A stretch of 27,502 nucleotides of DNA from Phoronis australis (GCA_002633005.1 NMRA01000673.1:158875-186376), one strand, 5' to 3'; positions 11,457 to 18,660 are shown, numbered from the stretch's first letter. Numbers and translations: made by a program. The notes: generated by a model not told the origin, from the letters alone.

Positions 11457-12613
11457 TTTATTACTATCTCTGAAAGGAGGAGATTTAAAATTAAATTGGG
11501 AGATGGAGAATTTTATAAAAACCGGAGATAACCTTCAAAAGAAAAAACAACTACATTTTTGAAGCTACTGTACTTGATTCGATAATGCAATTTAAAAAAG
11601 CGTTATAAAAGAAAAAAAGATTATCGCCACATTTCATTTTCTGATAATGATTAGATTAACATGACTGTCTTATGCAGTGACTTTTATAATACATGTATGT
11701 AACAAAATCTACAAACAATCTTCAAATCCTATGCTAGAGATGTTAACGCTCGGACGACTTTACTTAAGCCGAAACTGACCTAACGTGTACCGTTACTATG
11801 AACATTATAGCATGATAAAGTGGGCTTCGTCAATCAACATGAAGTCTGGACAACATTTAATAGCACGACGATAAATGAGATAATGACGCTGATTTATACA
11901 CGAATTGTGAATCCGCGAGACGCCTTGGATCTTGAGCCCATTAATTATTAATAAAAGTGAGTTTTCAAAGTACTCCTTCAAATGCACGTGTATGAGTTCT
12001 CTTTAAGCAGAAACGAAGAGTACCTCTCAGATATTCTTTCTGACACCGTTCAGTATAAACACAACGAAGACTATGCTAAACGCGACACGTTCCACTTTAC
12101 TTACTGATGTGTTTATAAAGATGGGTTCCCTCCGTACTTCCAGGCATGCACAACACGAGTAAAATAAAACAGACTGATTGTATAAAACAAATTGGTCTGA
12201 AAATTATCCTTGGTACAATGTATATGACAATGAGCTTCTGGAATTAACAAAACTTAGCAGTCACCTTCAATGTTATGAAGCAGCTCAACTGTGTCAAAAC
12301 GAAGTCTGTAATACTCTCGTTATTATGTTTGAGGTACATTTTGTTTGGTTTGTTAAATTCGAAGAAATTTTGTCAAAAAATTAGCATTTCGGATAACGAG
12401 TAATTAAAAAACGACCAGAGCACCTTCAACCAAAGATCTGTCGCAGTGAAGTTTGTCGCCAGGCCGCGAGGTGGCGTTAGTGCTCCTGGTTGCATTTTCC
12501 GGGTGATGCTCCACGACAAGCACGTCTTCTGGGCGCATCGTACATGGATCCTCTGCTTCTGAGCCCACACTCACTGCAAAATTAACAAAGAGATAAAAGT
12601 GCCAAAATAACAT
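1795..12613 (-). CDS. VWDE-like secreted protein (D8C + VWDE segments + VWD start), 8 exons, 3' end missing
   Basis: Seen: eight minus-strand exons (12613-12424, 9955-9839, 8533-8369, 7873-7811, 7296-7037, 5583-5497, 5249-4974, 1874-1795), all with AG/GT borders and compatible phases (1,1,1,1,0,0,0,then 2), total 1238 nt, about 412 codons plus 2 nt. Residues 1-18 are signal-peptide-like. Residues 22-156 form a D8C domain with Cys at 24, 57, 87, 93, 116, 117, 124, 125, 136, 151 and 156 and the GWY, CGxxYxLWMNG, KCC, VKNCG and GCPSGYC landmarks. Residues 159-179 are a Cys/Pro/Gly linker. Residues 180-386 resemble the FEVSW...EG segments of VWDE. Residues 399-412 start a VWD domain. Known: VWDE-type proteins are secreted or extracellular and multidomain; uromodulin, GP2 and OIT3 share D8C. 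Inferred: extracellular matrix or recognition role; partner unknown. It is one member of a family, and orthology to vertebrate VWDE is not shown. The gene is incomplete at the left edge. Confidence 0.88.
1911..1950. repeat. Two-copy tandem duplication, about 21-bp unit
   Basis: The string ctc(c/t)ctcaccagacaaa occurs twice in a row with one mismatch. It lies just upstream of the exon 8 acceptor within intron 7. Confidence 0.6.
1970..2002. repeat. Perfect 11-bp inverted repeat (hairpin)
   Basis: AACACGAATGT at 1970-1980 and its exact complement ACATTCGTGTT at 1992-2002 enclose an 11-base A/T-rich loop. It lies in intron 7, about 100 bases upstream of exon 8. No function is known. Confidence 0.7.
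2178..2318. mobile_element. MITE with CGTTCAGTA terminal inverted repeats
   Basis: The left end CGTTCAGTAGACGCTAGGAC and the reverse complement of the right end (CGTTCAGTAACGCTAGGACC) match over about 30 bases with small indels. The left arm repeats CGCTAGGACCTA a second time. The element is 141 bp, lacks coding capacity and sits in intron 7. No clean target-site duplication was recognised, so the superfamily is open. Confidence 0.72.
2320..3730. other. Intron 7 filler, no feature recognised
   Basis: A+T-rich DNA with a few TACATGTA copies. The minus-strand reading frame at 2349-2546 has no domain and no family resemblance. Confidence 0.5.
3750..4050 (+). mobile_element. LINE (non-LTR retrotransposon) 3' remnant: RT C-terminal piece and tail
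   Basis: The plus-strand frame ending near 3976 contains ILNCFMSCYFTYCKISWYF, then LEKLQNRTLKFVFHDF. This follows the pattern F(I/M)xSxFxYCxxxWxF ... LExLQxRxLRFVxxDF at the C-terminal end of CR1/L2-like LINE reverse transcriptases. About 60 bases downstream comes ggacAATAAAgaattaaaaaag, a polyadenylation signal with an A-rich tail typical of LINE 3' ends. The catalytic part of the RT is absent. It is a 5'-truncated, decayed copy in intron 7, opposite in strand to the host gene. Confidence 0.68.
4051..4960. other. Intron 7 filler, no feature recognised
   Basis: The plus-strand frame 4080-4316 (78 codons) starts with ATG and reads through to a stop, but shows no domain, no splice context and no family resemblance. 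Treated as chance. Confidence 0.45.
4974..5249 (-). CDS. VWDE-like gene exon 7: second VWDE-type segment
   Basis: Residues 295-386, 276 nt, phase 0 to 0. The acceptor is tctatttttgaag and the donor is ACG|gtaagg. The segment starts NRRIELNEGEDYNIQLK and runs through EVRVPFGA, HCSTGEPLAQL, GDCAIKISKDDWLNKKIV, ending ASLDNKIET. This fits the RRVxLxEG ... C..I.I...DW strand order of VWDE proteins upstream of the VWD domain. A second possible acceptor (ctag at 5244-5243) would break phase with exon 6, so 5249 is preferred. Confidence 0.88.
5497..5583 (-). CDS. VWDE-like gene exon 6: 87-nt exon completing the Ig-like segment
   Basis: This is a symmetric phase-0 exon of 29 codons. The acceptor is gctttttcag and the donor GAA|gtgagttg is strong. 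It encodes IQCKIRSFF...WKVSQERLFVGIE. The (I/V)xCxVRxxF...Sx.F.aGI pattern is what VWDE proteins carry between the acidic run of exon 5 and the RR-hydrophobic-ELxEG strand of exon 7. Without it the segment would lack its second cysteine (Cys268). It was found by scanning intron 5 for a phase-0 exon with that pattern. Confidence 0.83.
5816..5907. repeat. Direct repeat and hairpin of (c)ttttattttttagaacaaggt
   Basis: A 22-base A/T-rich string ending gaacaaggt occurs at about 5816-5838 and again at 5885-5907. The second copy also pairs with accttgttc at 5878-5886, giving a 9-bp stem with a 12-base loop. It lies in intron 5. Confidence 0.6.
6503..6734. mobile_element. Diverged MITE copy A with GCGTTCCGT ends
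   Basis: It begins GCGTTCCGTGGAGCAAGAGTC and ends GCGGAACACG. The whole stretch aligns in the same order with 8006-8242: the left arm, a middle block (gacc/tcaaaaa..cacg...gcgaat...gg.gag.gtttc) and a right block (ttctc.c.gaa.gtgtc...cggaac). The ends are inverted relative to each other, as in DNA transposons. It lies in intron 5. The minus-strand frame over about 6663-6890 has no recognised domain and is explained by this element. Confidence 0.55.
7037..7296 (-). CDS. VWDE-like gene exon 5: VWDE-type segment with FEVSW motif
   Basis: Acceptor cttcatttag; C|CT completes Pro179. Residues 180-265 include DPVLLLENQ, IRYACTLEPN (Cys208) and SFEVSWLMEQGDG. In VWDE proteins the matching segment reads as a Cys strand followed by x-F-x-V-x-W-[FL]-x-x-G and a run of acidic residues. 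The fold is taken to be Ig-like and beta-rich from family knowledge, not from this sequence. The exon ends at the tac codon before gtaagtt, phase 0, 260 nt. Cys208 probably pairs with Cys268 of exon 6. Confidence 0.88.
7811..7873 (-). CDS. VWDE-like gene exon 4: Cys/Pro/Gly linker
   Basis: This is a 63-nt symmetric phase-1 exon between cattttcag and the donor CTCC|gtaagatt. It encodes residues 159-178, DHSPCPQGQGSPTGFTPGCL. The CPxGQxSxTGFTPGC string is the linker found right after D8C in VWDE-type proteins. It is too short to show up as a reading frame and was found from the phase and the motif. Confidence 0.85.
8006..8242. mobile_element. Diverged MITE copy B with GCGTTCCGTAG ends
   Basis: The left end is GCGTTCCGTAGTCGCAAGAA and the reverse complement of the right end is CGTTCCGTAGAGCCAAAGCA, a better preserved terminal inverted repeat than in copy A. 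The length (237 bp) matches copy A (232 bp). It lies in intron 3 and has no coding capacity. Flanking target-site duplications are not clear. Confidence 0.6.
8369..8533 (-). CDS. VWDE-like gene exon 3: C-terminal half of D8C
   Basis: The acceptor ggctgttgcag precedes GGGAAATTCC; the leading G plus exon 2's last base makes the Gly of WMNG. Residues 104-157 carry EIPNPGE, HCCVSV, NKCCAF, LQVKNCG, IAYYL, SPGCPSGYC. This is the usual end of a D8C domain: CC, then a beta strand with V-x-N-CG, then Y-x-L and a final GC...YC. The donor TTTG|gtaagagt is near consensus, phase 1. Length is 165 nt. An in-frame ATG just before the acceptor is intronic by this model. Confidence 0.9.
9839..9955 (-). CDS. 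VWDE-like gene exon 2: D8C core with GWY and WMNG motifs
   Basis: The acceptor is ctcattccttttccag and the exon starts GT TGG TAC in phase 1, so it completes the split Gly of exon 1. It encodes WYIFLAPDS..., ECVP, RCGTRYTLWMN, residues 65-102. The GWYRF-like start, the ECVP cysteine and the C-G-[TA]-x-Y-x-LW-[LM]-NG run are the strongest D8C landmarks. The exon ends AATG|gtatcg, again phase 1, 117 nt. It contains no long open frame of its own beyond its borders and is identified by motif and splice phase. Intron 1 (9956-12423) is about 2.5 kb. Confidence 0.88.
10154..10288 (-). CDS. Possible alternative first exon with signal-peptide-like start
   Basis: ATG at 10288 opens MAYSAHHLFCFSTVICVGLICFSS..., with a hydrophobic core like a signal peptide, then a basic CVRRKRQQ stretch. 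CAG|gtaatt at about 10154 could serve as a donor in phase 0. Exon 2 needs phase 1 entry, so a direct join would shift the frame. Either another exon or donor is used, or this is chance. A cctcttttgtttttctacag tract inside the frame is also a good splice acceptor. Confidence 0.22.
10425..10430 (-). promoter_or_regulatory. TATA box (GGGGGTATAAGAGGG) inside intron 1
   Basis: On the minus strand GGGGGTATAAGAGGGACGAG is a close match to a metazoan TATA box in G-rich flanks. A pyrimidine-A-rich stretch follows about 30 bases on, then a leader and an ATG at 10288. It is a candidate internal promoter; no expression evidence can be had from sequence. Confidence 0.4.
10860..11110 (+). CDS. Unrecognised plus-strand open frame in intron 1
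   Basis: Part of a 130-codon frame (10718-11110). The last 75 codons look more protein-like (GRNAGFKMKHQS, SLNKAFRNLESKAVS, NLAGRIAEYMYD) than the first part, which is AT-driven hydrophobic sequence. A cttttgtatcactggaaag tract at the junction could be an acceptor. No family is recognised. It may be a transposon fragment or chance. Confidence 0.2.
11128..11275. mobile_element. Small GC-rich inverted-repeat element (MITE-like)
   Basis: The left end catGGGCGGAGCAGCA and the reverse complement of the right end catGGGCGGTGCACCA match in most positions. Inside, ccccaatatggtgcgctgcc and cccctatggtgcaccgccc form a second, direct similarity, and there is a run of 11 G at 11228-11238. There is no coding capacity. 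Flanking duplication is not evident. Confidence 0.5.
11390..11457. repeat. (ATT)n microsatellite
   Basis: About 22 uninterrupted ATT units in intron 1. Confidence 0.97.
12424..12613 (-). CDS. VWDE-like gene exon 1: signal peptide and start of D8C
   Basis: ATG at 12613 opens a frame with a hydrophobic stretch (LFWHFYLFVNFAVSV), a small-residue site (GS) and then EAEDPC, the DPC that begins D8C domains. Two N-glycosylation sequons (NAT at residues 40 and 46) lie before CDRSLVE. The exon ends GAAG|gtgctc, phase 1, and the split Gly is completed by exon 2 to give G-W-Y. Reading on past the donor gives GALVVF and then a stop, which breaks the domain, so the donor is well supported. The start is less sure: the hydrophobic codons also form a pyrimidine-rich tract ending in gcag at 12575-12574. 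An exon starting at 12573 in the same phase, with further exons to the right, is therefore possible. Confidence 0.82.
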
Positions 12614-12700
12614 CAAAACAGCTTAAAACCATCTCAGAATTTGATGCTAAGACAACAATGACAATTAAAGGTGACAATAACGATTAAGGTTATTGGCAAC

Positions 12701-12720
12701 AAATATACAGTGTACGTCAC
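12701..12720 (-). promoter_or_regulatory. Possible core promoter of the VWDE-like gene
   Basis: Read on the minus strand, a CRE-like gtgacgtac is followed by a TATA-like tgtatattt, then gccaataac, and the candidate ATG lies about 90 bases further on. The order suits a TATA promoter with a short 5' leader, but each element is weak. It matters only if exon 1 starts at 12613 rather than at an internal splice acceptor. Confidence 0.25.
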
Positions 12721-12729
12721 GCCCATAGT

Positions 12730-14580
12730 TGTAATTAGAATAACAAACCAATCTAGTGTTGGCTCACGTGGCCATGTAGTATTGGTAGAATAGAACCACG
12801 AACAGGTTCACAACGTTCTCATAAGATTTTCTTTCCTTTTCGTTTTCCATTTGTACAAAGTTTTCAGCAATTCTTATGGCAACCATGAAGTCACAATTTT
12901 CGATTGCACTTTTTCCCAAATTGTGACGTTTTAAAAGGTAATGAGTAGCAGAAATTAATTTAAATCATTGGATTAATCAAACGATCGAATTAAATATGTG
13001 ATGGTAGAGTTTTATTTTTGTTACGCACACTGAACGTTCAAAATCTATTGAGAGAAAGTAACAAAATTGGCCAAAACTTCAAAATTTGTTTTTATTAGAG
13101 TTGTCCAATAGTTTCCAAGCAAATTTATCATTTTTGCTGCCTAATGCTTTTTGAACGATTCTTTCAAGGACGGAGCGCACACTTCAAAGAGGCTTCAGGT
13201 ACCTAAGTCTGGTAACTTGACCGTTTGTCTCTAGCGCAATAAGTATGGCATACGTTTTCATTGGTTCACGCGTCTTAGGTCCCGGAAACGACTGTTCGTA
13301 GTATACAGTGCGAATAAAAGAACGATTTTTTATTGAAAGGGGTGTATGTTAAACAAATGTGCTACAGCATTACCGCTGCATCAATCAACCCACTGGGCTT
13401 TGGTATCACCGTGAACAAAGACAAGATTAAAAAAGGACAGCATGTTCACTATCGCTACCTATTCTGTCAACACTTAAATGTAGCTAGTGGTACTGAATGC
13501 ACTATCTCTAGAATGGACAGCGCAATCGCAAGGGAATGCAATTAAATCAAAATGGTACAAGACCAAATGAAGATAACATGGAGGTCCTGCATGTACACTG
13601 TACAGGTACATAGTATCTACATGTACATGTATACCAGCATGTTCGTGTGGATGAGAAACAAAAAAGCAAAAACGTTGTATGAGAATGGTAAACTATTAGA
13701 CAACTGTCAAATGTTGGGTGTGGACCAGGTCTGTCTATTTTGAACAAGTTTATGAGCAGGAATCACTGTTCGTACTAAACCACTCTGTTCCCGCAATTGC
13801 TCAATGTATTTAGCCATAGAACTTAGGGCCTATAATGCCAACTTCGATCTCCCGCTGGTGAGTAGGCGCCGCGCATGCGTGGCATTTGTTTGCATTCGTT
13901 TGCTCCGATGTTGTTTGTCAACCGAATTGCGTAGGAGTCATATCATTAGAAACCCCTTCATCAGGTCTTGATTATACCAAAAGATGAATAGTGTAATTCA
14001 TAAATAATTATCGTTTCCCAAATCTGTCAAAATTCTTTTCAATTTTTGAAACCAAGATTGTCACAAAAATGCGAAAAACAACATGGTGTAGTAGTAACAT
14101 AATACGGTAACCAGATTACAAATAAGTCGAATTAAAGCAAAGGAAAATAATATCAATGATACCAAATATTTCTACCCTATCAAGAAATCGATTTTAAATT
14201 ATGGATAATCATAGTCGCTGACATTCATCCAAAATCATACTTCGTTATACATGTACATTAATTGTATCATTTCAGACGTTTGATAAACTTCCTCAGTAGT
14301 AATTAAGGATGCGGTGACATTTAAAAATTGCGATAAACTACCTATCCGAAATTCGGATATAAAGACTTTTGAGGGTGTGCCAGGATGGCATGAGAAATTT
14401 AAAAAGTGGGATAGCCCTGTAAAAAACACAAAATAATTCATTGGATTCTTTTATTTCACGGGTACAGGTACATTGTCAATGCTACAGATAACGTTACAGC
14501 CAACAAACCCAAGCAACAAAGTAGTATTCGGTCAATAAGTAAACATTGCACAAATGAATTATCTTAGAAAGAAATGCAAT
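12730..14580. other. Upstream of the VWDE-like gene; no gene recognised
   Basis: A+T-rich DNA. Plus-strand frames at 13333-13545 and 13552-13743 and the minus-strand frame at 14235-14441 carry no domain. Around 13590-13630 there is a cluster of tacatgtac/gtacactgtac palindromes. Confidence 0.45.
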
Positions 14581-14588
14581 AATTTATG

Positions 14589-14641
14589 CACACACACACA
14601 CACACACATACACACGCACGCACGCACGCACACACACACAA
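14589..14641. repeat. (CA)n microsatellite with CGCA interruptions
   Basis: Pure CA units, then a block of (GCAC)n, then CA again. It directly abuts the 52-bp minisatellite that follows. Confidence 0.95.
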
Positions 14642-14845
14642 ATGTAACTCCTTTCCGTGATAATACTGTAGCATGATTTTAACATGTCTTCAACTGCAAC
14701 TCCTTTCCGTGATAATACTGTAGCATGATTTTAAAATGTCTTCAATTGTAACTCCTTTACGTGATAATAGTGTATCATGATTTTAACATGTCTTCAACTG
14801 TAACTCCTTTCCGTGATAGTACTTTAGCATAATTTTAACATCCAA
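14642..14845. repeat. 52-bp minisatellite, about 3.7 copies
   Basis: The unit starts aactcctttccgtgataat at 14646, 14698, 14750 and 14802, exactly 52 bases apart, with a few substitutions per copy. The last copy ends in ttttaacatccaaaaat. The same string recurs at about 16884, near the next CA array. Confidence 0.95.
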
Positions 14846-15030
14846 AAATATCTCCATGGAGCCACATTTCAGGTTTGGAATTTATTTATTTCGTTTATTT
14901 AACAAATAAAAAGGTTCAAAATGACTATTTAAGATAATGATATATCCCAATTGTATGGAATTCCAAGTCTTTTATTAGTAACATGTACTGGTTTTGGACG
15001 TCAATGCGTTTTGGTAGACTCGTTTACGCG

Positions 15031-15231
15031 TTAATTTACTTTGTTACGGGACAATGCTCTGCGAAGACGAGCTAACGCGCCCACTGAACGAATTAGAGCC
15101 CAACCCCAAGTCATATGATTGACATGAAGTGCATGCTGAACGGCAGTCCTTGTTACACATTGACGGGAGTTGAGGACATGAAGCCCGTGCAATTCTCTCA
15201 AGATATCGTCAATTCTCCGCCTGTCAGCCAT
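15031..15231 (-). CDS. Possible small protein or first exon, MADRRRIDDI...
   Basis: ATG at 15231 opens 66 codons of even, polar composition: MADRRRIDDILRELHGL, VTRTAVQHALHV, WALIRSVGALARLRRALS. The TRTAVQHAL...W..IRSVGALARLRRAL part could be a helix-turn-helix. CAAA|gtaaat just before the stop may be a donor. Upstream on the same strand lie TGACGTCA and an atttatacg TATA-like site. No family is recognised; a transposon-derived protein is one possibility. Confidence 0.35.
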   Translation of the reverse strand: MADRRRIDDILRELHGLHVLNSRQCVTRTAVQHALHVNHMTWGWALIRSVGALARLRRALSRNKVN

Positions 15232-15253
15232 TCTCGTGGTGGGGTCAAGTGGG

Positions 15254-15281
15254 CGTATAAATTACGTGATCATTGACGTCA
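15254..15281 (-). promoter_or_regulatory. CRE (TGACGTCA) and TATA-like site
   Basis: A perfect palindromic CRE at 15274-15281 is followed on the minus strand by aatttatacgcc at about 15263-15254 and by the ATG at 15231. The same bases read TATAAAT on the plus strand, so the direction is not certain. Confidence 0.35.
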
Positions 15282-15309
15282 TCTTGTGAATGTACTGCCT
15301 TCGTTCATT

Positions 15310-16660
15310 GGTTCAGCAATCGGAAACTGCATGAATTTAACAGTTCGACTTATTGACCAAAACGCGTTGAAAGAGTAATATTCGCCTTAATTGTTGTTGG
15401 TTATGTCGTCCAACAAAAAGCCTGCAATTATCATAATTTTCGAAATGATAGCTCTACACCAAAGGTATAATCATTAAGTTGATTGCCTACATCGCTGAAC
15501 GCAGTACAAATTAGTAATGTAAATGACGTACAATTTGCAACATTCTCGTGTTTTCATTCAGACTTCTGCCCACTGTTTTCGAATCAATTACACACGGAAC
15601 GTCGCTCAACTTGGTACGATGCGCGGACATCTACCGGGAAACGCGGTCATGTTAAAGTATACACACGCATGTAGTGGTAAGTTTTTTAAAGCAACAATGA
15701 ACCGTTATTGCTCGAGACGTCTTGACAAATCAACGAACGCTTTCCAAGCCTGGAAATCTTATTTGTTATGACAACGGACAGTTTGAGATCATCTTCATAA
15801 CCATAAGTGGTCGAAATCAGTGTCGCTTGAACTCATCCAGTTTTCAGCGCGTCTGGCTTCCCAGGGCTGTGAACACGTTGTTGTGCTTTCGCAATGTCTT
15901 TACAGGAAGTGATCGAAGAATTGCCGAGGGAAGCTATTGTGCTTTCACCTCAAAAATGTGTTTATCAAGAAGTTTGTTTTACATGTCAACACTAGGATGT
16001 AAAAGTGGATCTTGCGATTAATTCCGATTGTCTTTTTCTGCCTCTAAAACTTCCTCACACACGTTCTGTAACTAAATGTCAAGAAACCCAATGTACGATA
16101 GAAATAGTGCTTGGTTACTATGCCTGAATAGATGGGGAAGGGTTTTCTGTAATGAAAGGCCTATTTTAAAGGGCAATATACACTCGCATTGAAAAATCAA
16201 CGTTTTTTTAACCAACGTTTGGTTTAAGTCATTTACGACGAAACCGTTATAAAAACGACCTCACCGATTCCTTTACTCGGATTGGAAATAATGTCAAGAC
16301 TAGCCGTCTAGTTTCAGTAGCCAAAGATGTACACTGTATGGCTGTTAGGGAATTCTTCGTGATTTCTTGTAAGCAATTTCAGTCAGCCAAATGTATATTA
16401 TTGATATAACGTTGCTTCGGAAGAGCCAATACGTCTGTGAAGAAAGTTATTCGTTTTTCATTAAGAATCGGGCTGCAGCGCTTCATGATACGAATTATGA
16501 CACACGTCAAATTGGACGAAACGTGCTTAATAGTTGAAAACAGACGAGCAAAACAACAAAACGGTCACAGAACCATATTGTCCTTACGCTCACAAAGTAA
16601 CAATATTGGCAGCAACTACAATGGTAACCTTTCGTCAATTTCTATTGAAATGCACCCGCA
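15310..16660. other. No feature recognised
   Basis: Overlapping plus-strand frames at 15483-16021 and 16437-16793 have no domain; the last one runs into the CA array, which explains its length. Confidence 0.45.
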
Positions 16661-16677
16661 CGCATGTGCACACGCGA

Positions 16678-16702
16678 ACACACACGCACACACACACACA
16701 CA
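16678..16702. repeat. (CA)n microsatellite
   Basis: Short CA array with CG interruptions, followed by a gtgtacatgtacac palindrome. Confidence 0.9.
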
Positions 16703-16970
16703 TGAACTCATACATACAGTGTACATGTACACACGCACTCTGAGCTACACAAATGCGAGTAGCTTCCCAAAGTTACGTAAACACACCTGTTAGAAGGGCG
16801 TAAACTTTTCATTTGTAATTACAAAACAAACACTCAGAAACCAATCGTCACTTCTTCCAGTGAAATCACGTAACATGATTGATTTTAACATCCAAAAATG
16901 CCTTGTTGAAAAAACTCCGTGCATGTAATTTGAAATGTTGTCGACAATGATTCTAAAACTGAAGCTGAAA

Positions 16971-17089
16971 AGGCCAGACTATCACCGTATCCAGCAAGGG
17001 TGAAAGGTCGGTGTATGAAGAAAGATTATTTGTAATGTAATGGTCGGGTTTGTTGACTAACTGTACCGAATTATCGCTGGTTGTCTGGA

Positions 17090-17091
<2 letters not shown>
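16971..17091. repeat. Direct repeat copy 1 (121 bp)
   Basis: It matches 17448-17561 along its length. The last 49 bases (17043-17091, gtcgggtttgttgac...tgtctggaac) are identical in both copies. In this copy the unit runs straight into a CA/CG microsatellite, which is absent from the other copy. Confidence 0.92.
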
Positions 17092-17122
<31 letters not shown>

Positions 17123-17134
17123 TGAACACACACA
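17091..17134. repeat. (CA)n/(CG)n microsatellite
   Basis: acacacacgcgcgcgcacacac followed by atgaacacacacatac. It begins exactly at the end of the direct repeat. Confidence 0.92.
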
Positions 17135-17447
17135 TACGTAAATGTAAGTGTAAATTGATTGACTATGGTTTGAGCATCTGATTTAAATAACTTAAATTTC
17201 AATCACTGCACTGGTACATGTATACATGTATCAGCTGATTTATACAGTTGCATCAACTAACTAATTATTAGACGATCAACATTTTTAGGCGACAGATCAG
17301 ACGGCGTGTAAATTTGTTAGGCTGGTAGTGGATCAGTTCCTGATAAGTCCGTTTGAAAAAGTTGCATGCCAACTCACTCATAGTTGAATGTTAAATTGGT
17401 GTAAACAGTTTGGGTTTTTTCAGTTGGACTTGTATCACAAGCGACAG

Positions 17448-17561
17448 AGGCCAGGCCATCACCGTATCCAGACAGGGTGAAAGGTCGGTGTGTGATTATG
17501 TGTAATGTAATTGTCGGGTTTGTTGACTAACTGTACCGAATTATCGCTGGTTGTCTGGAAC
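17448..17561. repeat. Direct repeat copy 2 (114 bp)
   Basis: Second copy of 16971-17091, separated by about 360 bases. It is shorter by a small deletion after ggtcggtgtgtga. Confidence 0.92.
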
Positions 17562-17569
17562 TATGCCTC

Positions 17570-18240
17570 AAAGGTCACGCTTTTTGGTGAACAAAAATGA
17601 CAAAATGAAAACGAAGCAATAACATTGGTCTTGAATTGATAACTGCAACACTCGATCAAAGCTCAGACGAGCAAACGGCAGCCGGGAAATTCACAGTGCA
17701 AACTCCCGCGGTTAGTCTCGGGGCCGCAAGCTGTTACATGTATAATAGAATACAGAGGTCACGCGTGCAGAGTTGGCTATTTAGGGCTTGAGTCAGTCTA
17801 TGATTTAGGCAACAAGAGCAATTCAGTTAGAAGTGCATCCACGACTAAATCTGTGTCGTCGTAAAATGAGCAGCAAACTGTCATCATTAAGCTTGCATAG
17901 GACGAGATGGAGAGCAATACATTGTTCAAACCAACAGCATTACGTCCAGTACAATTTACCACAAATGCCAGACCACTGTGTCTACACCAGTCATGGTACT
18001 ATTTTTCGAAGTATATGCGTTTTTGCTCTCGCGTTTCACGTATACGGTAACGATAATTTTCGAAATAAACTAAACGCACTTCGACAGAACTTTGCCAGAA
18101 TCTCGTCAAAATTGGATAAATTTCAATTGTTCAAAACAGCGAATTCCACAACAAAAACATGAAAACAACTCCACTAGTCAATCAGCTGTCAAATTACGAA
18201 AACCCAAACATTATCTGAGATCATGTGAATTAACTGATCT
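17570..18240. other. No gene recognised
   Basis: The plus-strand frame around 17866-18162 (ATG at 17866, MSSKLSSLS...) has no domain and no clear splice context. Confidence 0.4.
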
Positions 18241-18260
18241 CGAGTTACGACCATTTAGTT

Positions 18261-18334
18261 GAGCCATGTGGTCTAGTGGTGTAAGTGTGCGCTTCGATCC
18301 TGTGTCAAGAAGCGGGGTTGAGTCCCACTGGAGC
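18261..18334 (+). repeat. tRNA-like SINE head or tRNA pseudogene
   Basis: TGGTCTAGTGG at 18269-18279 is a good RNA polymerase III A box. GGTTGAGTCCC at 18316-18326 is a near-consensus B box, spaced as in a tRNA. The T stem and acceptor stem do not pair properly, so it is not a working tRNA gene. The A-box side resembles tRNA-Glu/Asp-type sequences. Confidence 0.45.
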
Positions 18335-18589
18335 GCATGCACGACCCTTCACGTCCCTAGCTCCTCAGCAGGGTTTTAACTATACCGGCCTATATTAATA
18401 AAACACAAATGTGGCTGATCAGTGCAATGGTCGACTGAGCGGCCAGCACACATGTGGCACAACGTGTTCCAGACACCTTGCAATTATTTTATACATAAAC
18501 GAGTATTTATTGTTCGATGCATTCGTGAGTGCTCGTTGGTTCCCTACGTATCTAGCCAACACGCAGGCATCCGCAATGGCACGCGCTTT

Positions 18590-18660
18590 AGCATTGGTTG
18601 ATGTAATTTCAACAGTCATTGGTTAGCTTTAAAACACCGTGAAAAATGGCGGACTGTGAA
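18590..18660 (+). promoter_or_regulatory. Promoter-like patch: two CCAAT boxes and AAAAATGGCGG
   Basis: cATTGGTTg and cATTGGTTa (inverted CCAAT boxes) about 25 bases apart are followed by tttaaaac and aaaaATGGCGGac. AAATGGCGG is a common initiator/YY1-type start-site motif in animals. The frame from this ATG (60 codons, MADCERLLALSCKW...) has no domain, and the minus-strand frame from 18619 is equally open. A transcription start is plausible; its direction and product are unknown. Confidence 0.3.

Noticed and set aside
12404-12423. Continuation of the exon 1 frame (EGALVVF then stop) as the true protein end
   Set aside because: The D8C domain needs G-W-Y here, and exon 2 supplies it in phase after a normal gt donor, so the continuation is intron.
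16437-16793. 118-codon plus-strand frame as a gene
   Set aside because: Its length comes from reading through a CA microsatellite (HTHTHT run); the rest has no domain.
18261-18334. A functional tRNA gene
   Set aside because: The A and B boxes are good, but the acceptor and T stems do not pair, so a SINE head or pseudogene fits better.
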